This document shows, piece by piece, positions 58,482 to 64,000 of a stretch of DNA of 64,000 nucleotides. The notes under the pieces are model-generated. The model ran no database searches, had not been told where the DNA came from, and worked only from the letters and a program-made list of their open reading frames with translations. Both the position numbers and the translations under genes were made by a program. Every line of letters starts with the position of its first letter. Position 1 is the first letter of the stretch. Source of the DNA: Sunxiuqinia rutila (GTDB lineage Bacteria > Bacteroidota > Bacteroidia > Bacteroidales > Prolixibacteraceae); contig NZ_JBNGOT010000004.1 of assembly GCF_050589705.1 (NCBI RefSeq), positions 248,001 to 312,000 on the forward strand, read 5' to 3'.

Positions 58482-60530
58482 TTAACGGCCTGGTTGTTGA
58501 TCAATCACAGGACTCTTAGATACTTCACCACCAGGAATTAAGAAATAATATTCCTGTTCTGAAAGACGGAAGCGGCGTCGGCCTTCGTCTAAGCCAGCAT
58601 CGAAAAAATATTTTCCGGTCGTTGAAGAATAGAATGGATACAATCCTTTGTAGTATGCTCCATCTTCTTGCGTATAGCCATTCAACATGTCTGAATGCTG
58701 CGTTCTCCAACGTCGTATATCCCAAAGTGTTTTGTGTTCAAACGCCAACTCTTTTTTTCGTTCTTTACGAATAACGTCCAAATCTAGTTCAGCGACACTT
58801 GTCAACATTTCGGCTCCTGCTCTTTCCCGGATATCCTGGATAGCGTCAAAGGCAATCTGCTGAAAATCATCTCCCGCTGGAGCTGTTTCACCTGCAAGCA
58901 ATAACTCTTCAGCAGCCTCTGCTGCATTCAAAAGAATTTCAGCATATCTCATTAGGATAAAGTGTTGTTCAGAACGAGCCTCCAGCACCAAACTTTGTGG
59001 CATATTCGGGTTCAGCCATTTACGCACCGCAAATCCAGTCATTGCAGCAGTACCATCCGAAGTAAACGGACCACTCTTTCCTCCAGCGTTCATTATCGTT
59101 CCATCCGGCAATTCGACTGTTTCGTGAGTGTTTCCATTCTGTGAAAGGAAAAGCGCTTTTTGCCCGGCAAAATCGCCTACCGCTCGATATGCATCCACCT
59201 GATTATAGTTCGATGGTCCAGAAACCGTATAATCTGGCGCACCTCCATTGACTACTCTCAAAGGATCAATCCCATTTGACGCATCGCCAGTAAAAATACC
59301 GCGACGAATCTCAATGACTTCACCTTTAAAAACATCACCCGGAAATATTACATAAGCGCGAAGCCGTGGCTCTGCATTGGCAAAGATATCAGTCACATTG
59401 TCAAATAAAATGTATTTGCCATTCTCATCGAAAACCTTAATTGTTCCATCTTCATTCTTCTCAAATCCATCGAATAGTTCCACAAAATCAAGAGTTGGAC
59501 AGTTTCCGGCAGAATATCCATTACCCCCCATTAACTGACGTGGGATATTATAAGAATCATAGCCATGAGCTAAATCGGGATAACTGTATTCTTTAATATA
59601 GATGTTCTCCGGGCTCGAAACATCAAAAAACATATCTACCATGTTTTGAAACTGAGCTTCTTTGTCATTGGGAGACCACTTTTTCTTATATAAGGAATAC
59701 TTTCCCGATTTCATGACCTCGCGGGATGCATTGTAGGCTTCTCTGAAGTATTTTTTCGAAGCTGTCGCAGCCGTATTTGGATCGAACCCAATCACACGTA
59801 CATCCGTTTTCTGTCCAAAACCAGTTATATTGTTGTATTTAGCCACAGAGCCAGCAAACAACATGGCTTCAGATTTAAACCCATAGGCAACATACTTATT
59901 TGCATAACCACGTTTGGGACTTGATTCAGCAAGATTTGCAATAGCCATATCAAAATCAACCAACACCTGATTCCAGGTTTCCTCCTCTGTTGAACGCGGT
60001 ATCTCAAGCTCCTCGGCTGGATTATCAGGATATTTCAACACTTCTGTGACTAACGGAACTCCTCCATATCGCTTTGCCAAGGCATAAAACACCATCGCAC
60101 GGGCAAAATATGCTTCCCCAATGAAATGGTTGTAGTCCGATTCGCTAAAGTTTGCCTGGTACTCTGGCAAAGTTTCAAGTAAACGGTTGGCATCACGAAG
60201 CAGATTAAACGCTCTTCCCCAATAAGCTCCATTTCTGGCCCAACCTTCTGATGTCATAGCTGTCCCCGCATCGCGACCGATCGACTCCCCTGAATTTGCC
60301 CCAGGCGTTACCAACCAGTCATCAAAAAACTGACGCGCAGGAGAATATTTAAAATCCTCAAATGGCATTTGACTATACATACGCGACATATAAACAGCCA
60401 TGCCTGTTGCGTCGGTAAACAGATCTTTATCTTGTACGACGTTCATCGGTGGGATATCTAAGTAGTCATTACAGGAAATAATCACACTACTAAAAGCCAT
60501 TAGTGCTAATATCAAATATTTTAATTTCAT
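58482..60530 (-). CDS. SusD/RagB family nutrient-binding lipoprotein
   Basis: A 682-residue protein, ATG at 60530; nine extra residues upstream would overlap susC. The lipobox is VIISC (Cys20), followed by NDYLDIPPMNVVQD. TPR-like helices hold the family marks EGWARNGAYWGRAFNLLRDANRLLETLPEY, YNHFIGEAYFARAMVFYALAKRYGGVPLVTEVL and the C-terminal LMRYAEILLNAAEAAEELL, IRKERKKELAFEHKTLWDIRRWRT. It caps the SusC barrel and binds the glycan at the surface. It is 13 bases after susC and so in the same transcript. Confidence 0.96.
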   Translation of the reverse strand: MKLKYLILALMAFSSVIISCNDYLDIPPMNVVQDKDLFTDATGMAVYMSRMYSQMPFEDFKYSPARQFFDDWLVTPGANSGESIGRDAGTAMTSEGWARNGAYWGRAFNLLRDANRLLETLPEYQANFSESDYNHFIGEAYFARAMVFYALAKRYGGVPLVTEVLKYPDNPAEELEIPRSTEEETWNQVLVDFDMAIANLAESSPKRGYANKYVAYGFKSEAMLFAGSVAKYNNITGFGQKTDVRVIGFDPNTAATASKKYFREAYNASREVMKSGKYSLYKKKWSPNDKEAQFQNMVDMFFDVSSPENIYIKEYSYPDLAHGYDSYNIPRQLMGGNGYSAGNCPTLDFVELFDGFEKNEDGTIKVFDENGKYILFDNVTDIFANAEPRLRAYVIFPGDVFKGEVIEIRRGIFTGDASNGIDPLRVVNGGAPDYTVSGPSNYNQVDAYRAVGDFAGQKALFLSQNGNTHETVELPDGTIMNAGGKSGPFTSDGTAAMTGFAVRKWLNPNMPQSLVLEARSEQHFILMRYAEILLNAAEAAEELLLAGETAPAGDDFQQIAFDAIQDIRERAGAEMLTSVAELDLDVIRKERKKELAFEHKTLWDIRRWRTQHSDMLNGYTQEDGAYYKGLYPFYSSTTGKYFFDAGLDEGRRRFRLSEQEYYFLIPGGEVSKSPVIDQQPGR

Positions 60531-60543
60531 AGCTAGATTTCGT

Positions 60544-63500
60544 TTAGAATTTAACATTTAAACCTGCAGAAACAGTTTTATTCAACGGATACAAATAACC
60601 GTAGGTATCATTCGGATGTTCCGGATCTACATAGTCAACTTTGGTTAATGTAAAGAGATTGTAAGTGTTTACATAAACACGTAAGTTTTTGATACCCGCT
60701 TTCATTAGCCACTGAGACGGAAGAGAATATCCCAACTCCACACTCTTCAATCGCAGATAGGCTCCATTTTCTACATTAAAGGTAGAGTTCACATTGGGTA
60801 AGGTACCTGTGTATGCATAGTGACCTGCGATCCATTCTGTAGCGGGGTCATATGGATCAGCTTTGGGATCTTCGGGATGCCATCTGTCCATAAATTGCTC
60901 CATGGCGCCTGAATTTCCACTTCCCCACATGGGTTCACGAAGTTGTTCTCCATATATCACAGAGCTCATTGCCGACCCTTGTAGCAAAAAATTTAGATCG
61001 AATTTTTTGTAGTTCGCATCAAAACTATAACTAAAGTTCATCCAGGGATACTGATTATACCGAATTGGGTGAACATCGTTCCCGTTAATCTCTCCATCGC
61101 CGTTCCAATCTTCATATTTATAGTCTCCAATAATAGTCGAACGTCCGATATAGGTCGGATTTGACCAGATTTCTTCCCATGATTGGAACTGACCATCGCC
61201 TTGTAGCCCCCAGTGAACTCCCTGCAAGCGATCATTCTGATTATTCTTCCAGTTACTCCAGGAGCTTCCAATATCTCCCCGTTCTACATATAAGCGTTTG
61301 ACGCGAGCAATGGAGAACATCCCTTTCATATTGTAATAAAAACCTCTTACCTTATTTCGGTGTGAAAGCTCAAGTTCAAAACCATAAGTGCGATCACTAT
61401 TTAAGTTTTCCTGAGGAAGTCCAGCACCGACTACGGTTGGAATTCCTCCACTTCGAGTGGCTAACAATCCATCACGATGTCTGCTGAAATAATCTGCGGT
61501 AACTCCCAATAAACCGTCCCATCCTTCAAAATCAACCCCAACATCAAAGGTCTTAGCCGTGTACCAAGTTATAAACTGGTTTGGAATACCTTTGTTATCA
61601 GCACTTGCATTGAAACTTCCATCGAAGACGTAGCCTCCTGTAAAATTCCTTCTATCAGATCTGGTCGGATAATTATAACCAGAAATAAACTGATAGCTTG
61701 AGGCATTATCATCACCGGTTTTACCATAAGACGCTCGAAACTTTAATTGATTTACAAATGCAAAAGTTCCCGAGTTTCTAAAAAAGTTTTCTTCTGACAT
61801 TCGCCATCCTAATGAGGCTGCGGGAAAGAATCCCCACTGTGAACCTGCTCCAAATTTGGATGATCCGTCATAGCGGAATAGAAATTCCGCCAAATATTTA
61901 TCGCTATATGAATAATTGAACCTCCCTGCCAAGGCAAGATTCGAATTCTCATAGAGAGCATCGGCTCCTGAATTCATCGACGCTAGTTGTCCTTCTGCAA
62001 TTCCAGCAAAAAGATACGGTAACTGAAGTACTAGATCACGCTGACCATAGAAGTTATCACTTTCTCTCTTCTGGCCTTCGCCCAAAACCAAGGCATTTAT
62101 CCGATGCTGATCGAACGTTGCCTCATAATTCACCGATACCTGACCTAGCATCTGTGTTTTAAAATATGCTTCTCTTCTAATTCTGTTTGGCGACTGGCGA
62201 GTAAAGGTAGAGTAAGTATCCGAAGCCTCATCATACCGATATTGATTGTACTCACGTTGGAAGATATTCGTACTGGAAACATAGTAGTCGTAACTAAACA
62301 GGCCCTTTATATACAAGCCTTCAATTCCCGGGATATCGTACTGCAAAGAGGCTGACGATTGAATCCACTTCTTATTGAACTGCCTATAACCAACAATATC
62401 TTTGTCCATAAAGGAAATTGGGTTATCTCCTTCAATCAACCCATGGTAAGGCCTGCTCGGATCATCATTGGCATAAGCAGGAATGTGAGCTCCTTGCCGC
62501 CAAAACCCACGAATAATCCACCACGAGTCTTGATAAGGTCTATCCTGCTGATCCATAATCAGATTTAAGTTTAAATCAAGAGTCAAGCGATCAGTGATTT
62601 CTGTTGAGATATTTGAACGTACATTGTACTTATTGTATTTCAAGTCGCTCGACTTAAAAAAGCCTTCCTGATATTGGTAACCAAGACCAACATAGTAGGT
62701 CGTTTTATCATTGCCTCCGGTAGCATTTAAATTGTGTATTGTTTGAGGGGCATAATCGTTAAAAACCAAAGGATACCAGTCAGTGCTTTGCAGTCTTCCC
62801 GAACGGTAATCTTCAAACTGTTCATCATTAAAAATTGGTGAGCCTCCATTGATGTTGTGCATCGCTCTTTCATTCCGAAGCGTCATATACTCAATGGCAT
62901 CTACCGTTGCAGGAAGTCCTGAAGGAATTTGCCATGTAAATGCCCCTGAATAATTAAGTTCAACTTTGTTATTGGTTCCTCTTTTAGTGGTAACCAACAC
63001 AACTCCATTTGCGGCGCGGACACCATAAATTGCAGCCGACGCATCCTTCAATACCGAAATGTTATCAATATCATGCGGATCGAGGCGTTGAAAATCGTCG
63101 TTTGTACGTGGTATCCCATCAATAATGATCAATGGGTTTCCCATTGCCCGGATATCAAAATTATTGTTGAAAGAGCCAGGTTCTGCTGTTTTTTGTGTAA
63201 CACGCACACCCGAGATCTTCCCTGTCAGCATATTCTGAGCATTCTCATTTTTTGTAGCAACAATATCCTCTCCTTTAACCGCTGAAACAGCTCCGGTCAG
63301 AGTAGCCTTCTTTTGGGTTCCATATCCAACTGCGACAACCTCCTCAATGCCAATCGCATCTTCATCCATCGTGATATTAATACTGGATTGGTTCTCAACT
63401 GCTATCTCTTGGGTTCGCATCCCCACAAAGGAGAACACAAGTGTTGCATCACCAGATACCCCCGCCAAGGTATAATTACCATCAAAATCGGAGATGGTTC

Positions 63501-63978
63501 CCTGAGTTGTTCCTTTTATTAAAATTGTAACTCCTGGTAGCGGAGAACCGGTGGAATCAGTCACCTTGCCTCTAATTGTCCTAGCTTGCTGAATATCATT
63601 CAAATTGCCTTCATCTGATTTTGTGAAAATAATCACATGGCGATCAACAATTTTATATGCGACTTCACTTCCACTAAGCAAGTCATCTAAAAGAGACTCA
63701 ATATTCTGGTTATTAACATTGACTGTTTTCCTGTCAATATTTTGGATTTGTTCATTCTGATAGAAAAATCTAAATTCAGATTGCTCTTCAATTTCTTGAA
63801 AAATTTCGCTTAAGATACCGTTCTGAATTCTTATAGAAACTTTCGTGTTTTGCGAATAGAGAGACGCCGATGCATCGAGAACAAAAAGCAAAATCAAAAA
63901 AGATGTTAGCTTCATAATTCGTAGAATTTCAGTCCATCCCACTCTCGCGGGATAACCACATAATCGTTTTTTTTTCAT
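60544..63978 (-). CDS. SusC/RagA family TonB-linked outer-membrane transporter with STN domain
   Basis: A complete 1144-residue protein with start ATG at 63978. The N-terminus carries a long basic region before the signal helix (MKLTSFLILLFVLDASASLYS). An STN domain follows at about 45-118 (VSIRIQNGILSEIFQEIEEQSEFRFFYQNEQIQ ... DDLLSGSEVAYKIVDRHVIIF), then the carboxypeptidase-regulatory-like domain (IRGKVTDSTGSPLPGVTILIKGTTQGTISDFDGNYTL), plug (VVAVGYGTQKKATLTGAVS ... PLIIIDGIPRTNDDFQRLDPHDIDNISVLKDASAAIYGVRAANGVVLVTTKRG) and a C-terminal barrel ending LNVKF. STN-bearing members usually signal through an anti-sigma factor/ECF sigma pair; none is in the window, so it may lie beyond the right edge. 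Confidence 0.96.
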   Translation of the reverse strand: MKKKRLCGYPARVGWTEILRIMKLTSFLILLFVLDASASLYSQNTKVSIRIQNGILSEIFQEIEEQSEFRFFYQNEQIQNIDRKTVNVNNQNIESLLDDLLSGSEVAYKIVDRHVIIFTKSDEGNLNDIQQARTIRGKVTDSTGSPLPGVTILIKGTTQGTISDFDGNYTLAGVSGDATLVFSFVGMRTQEIAVENQSSINITMDEDAIGIEEVVAVGYGTQKKATLTGAVSAVKGEDIVATKNENAQNMLTGKISGVRVTQKTAEPGSFNNNFDIRAMGNPLIIIDGIPRTNDDFQRLDPHDIDNISVLKDASAAIYGVRAANGVVLVTTKRGTNNKVELNYSGAFTWQIPSGLPATVDAIEYMTLRNERAMHNINGGSPIFNDEQFEDYRSGRLQSTDWYPLVFNDYAPQTIHNLNATGGNDKTTYYVGLGYQYQEGFFKSSDLKYNKYNVRSNISTEITDRLTLDLNLNLIMDQQDRPYQDSWWIIRGFWRQGAHIPAYANDDPSRPYHGLIEGDNPISFMDKDIVGYRQFNKKWIQSSASLQYDIPGIEGLYIKGLFSYDYYVSSTNIFQREYNQYRYDEASDTYSTFTRQSPNRIRREAYFKTQMLGQVSVNYEATFDQHRINALVLGEGQKRESDNFYGQRDLVLQLPYLFAGIAEGQLASMNSGADALYENSNLALAGRFNYSYSDKYLAEFLFRYDGSSKFGAGSQWGFFPAASLGWRMSEENFFRNSGTFAFVNQLKFRASYGKTGDDNASSYQFISGYNYPTRSDRRNFTGGYVFDGSFNASADNKGIPNQFITWYTAKTFDVGVDFEGWDGLLGVTADYFSRHRDGLLATRSGGIPTVVGAGLPQENLNSDRTYGFELELSHRNKVRGFYYNMKGMFSIARVKRLYVERGDIGSSWSNWKNNQNDRLQGVHWGLQGDGQFQSWEEIWSNPTYIGRSTIIGDYKYEDWNGDGEINGNDVHPIRYNQYPWMNFSYSFDANYKKFDLNFLLQGSAMSSVIYGEQLREPMWGSGNSGAMEQFMDRWHPEDPKADPYDPATEWIAGHYAYTGTLPNVNSTFNVENGAYLRLKSVELGYSLPSQWLMKAGIKNLRVYVNTYNLFTLTKVDYVDPEHPNDTYGYLYPLNKTVSAGLNVKF

Positions 63979-64000
63979 AGTTTTGTAAAGATTTATAATT

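Overview
The window looks like a chromosome segment from a Bacteroidota bacterium, most likely class Bacteroidia near the marine Marinilabiliales/Prolixibacteraceae. The evidence is: a full-length SprA translocon protein of the type IX secretion/gliding machinery; a SusC/SusD pair; the run ftsX - DUF3098 - uppP - truB - queA, which is typical of the phylum; and many promoters with the Bacteroidota -7 box TAnnTTTG instead of a sigma-70 -10 box. The rank below class is an inference. No phage, insertion sequence or CRISPR array was seen.

Layout. 1-8.8 kb: housekeeping and small regulatory genes (truncated ZnuA-like zinc-binding lipoprotein, TSUP permease, yidD, FNR-like flavoprotein, rlmN, a PAS histidine kinase, a TetR regulator with a palindromic operator in front of a beta-barrel gene, a nitroreductase). 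8.9-22.4 kb: pdxA - ruvA - sprA, a U32-family protein and a large anchored propeller protein, closed by a very strong bidirectional terminator. 22.5-30.4 kb (minus): a serine hydrolase, then YfhO-like - ftsX - DUF3098 - uppP - truB - queA. 30.5-42.1 kb: a surface polysaccharide region with a Wzx-like flippase, two GT4 enzymes, a methyltransferase, three genes matching the WbpB/WbpD/WbpE route to diacetamido-uronic acid nucleotide sugars, a GT2 and a GT39-like enzyme with TPRs. Within it lies a gene-poor stretch with repeated palindromes.

42.1-48 kb holds the most unusual unit: a predicted membrane-spanning regulator (degenerate PLC-like domain, LamG domain, one membrane helix, then a SARP-type winged helix and activation domain). 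It lies next to a two-gene operon encoding a tetraheme NapC/NrfH-like cytochrome fused to an FGE-fold domain, and a Tat-exported Gfo/Idh/MocA oxidoreductase. The gap between regulator and operon carries direct heptamer repeats (ATTAACC on the minus strand, 11-12 bp period), the arrangement expected for a SARP-type activator. I infer a sensor-plus-redox system and know of no described equivalent.

48.8-64 kb (minus) is a polysaccharide utilization locus: susC with an STN domain, susD, a DUF3823 lipoprotein, an unassigned glycosidase-like lipoprotein, a DUF1080 3-keto-glycoside hydrolase-like protein, a Tat-exported Gfo/Idh/MocA oxidoreductase, a GH92 alpha-mannosidase and a propeller lipoprotein. 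It suggests mannose-containing glycans broken down partly by oxidation at C3. A single tRNA-Val(GAC) lies between the regulator unit and this locus.
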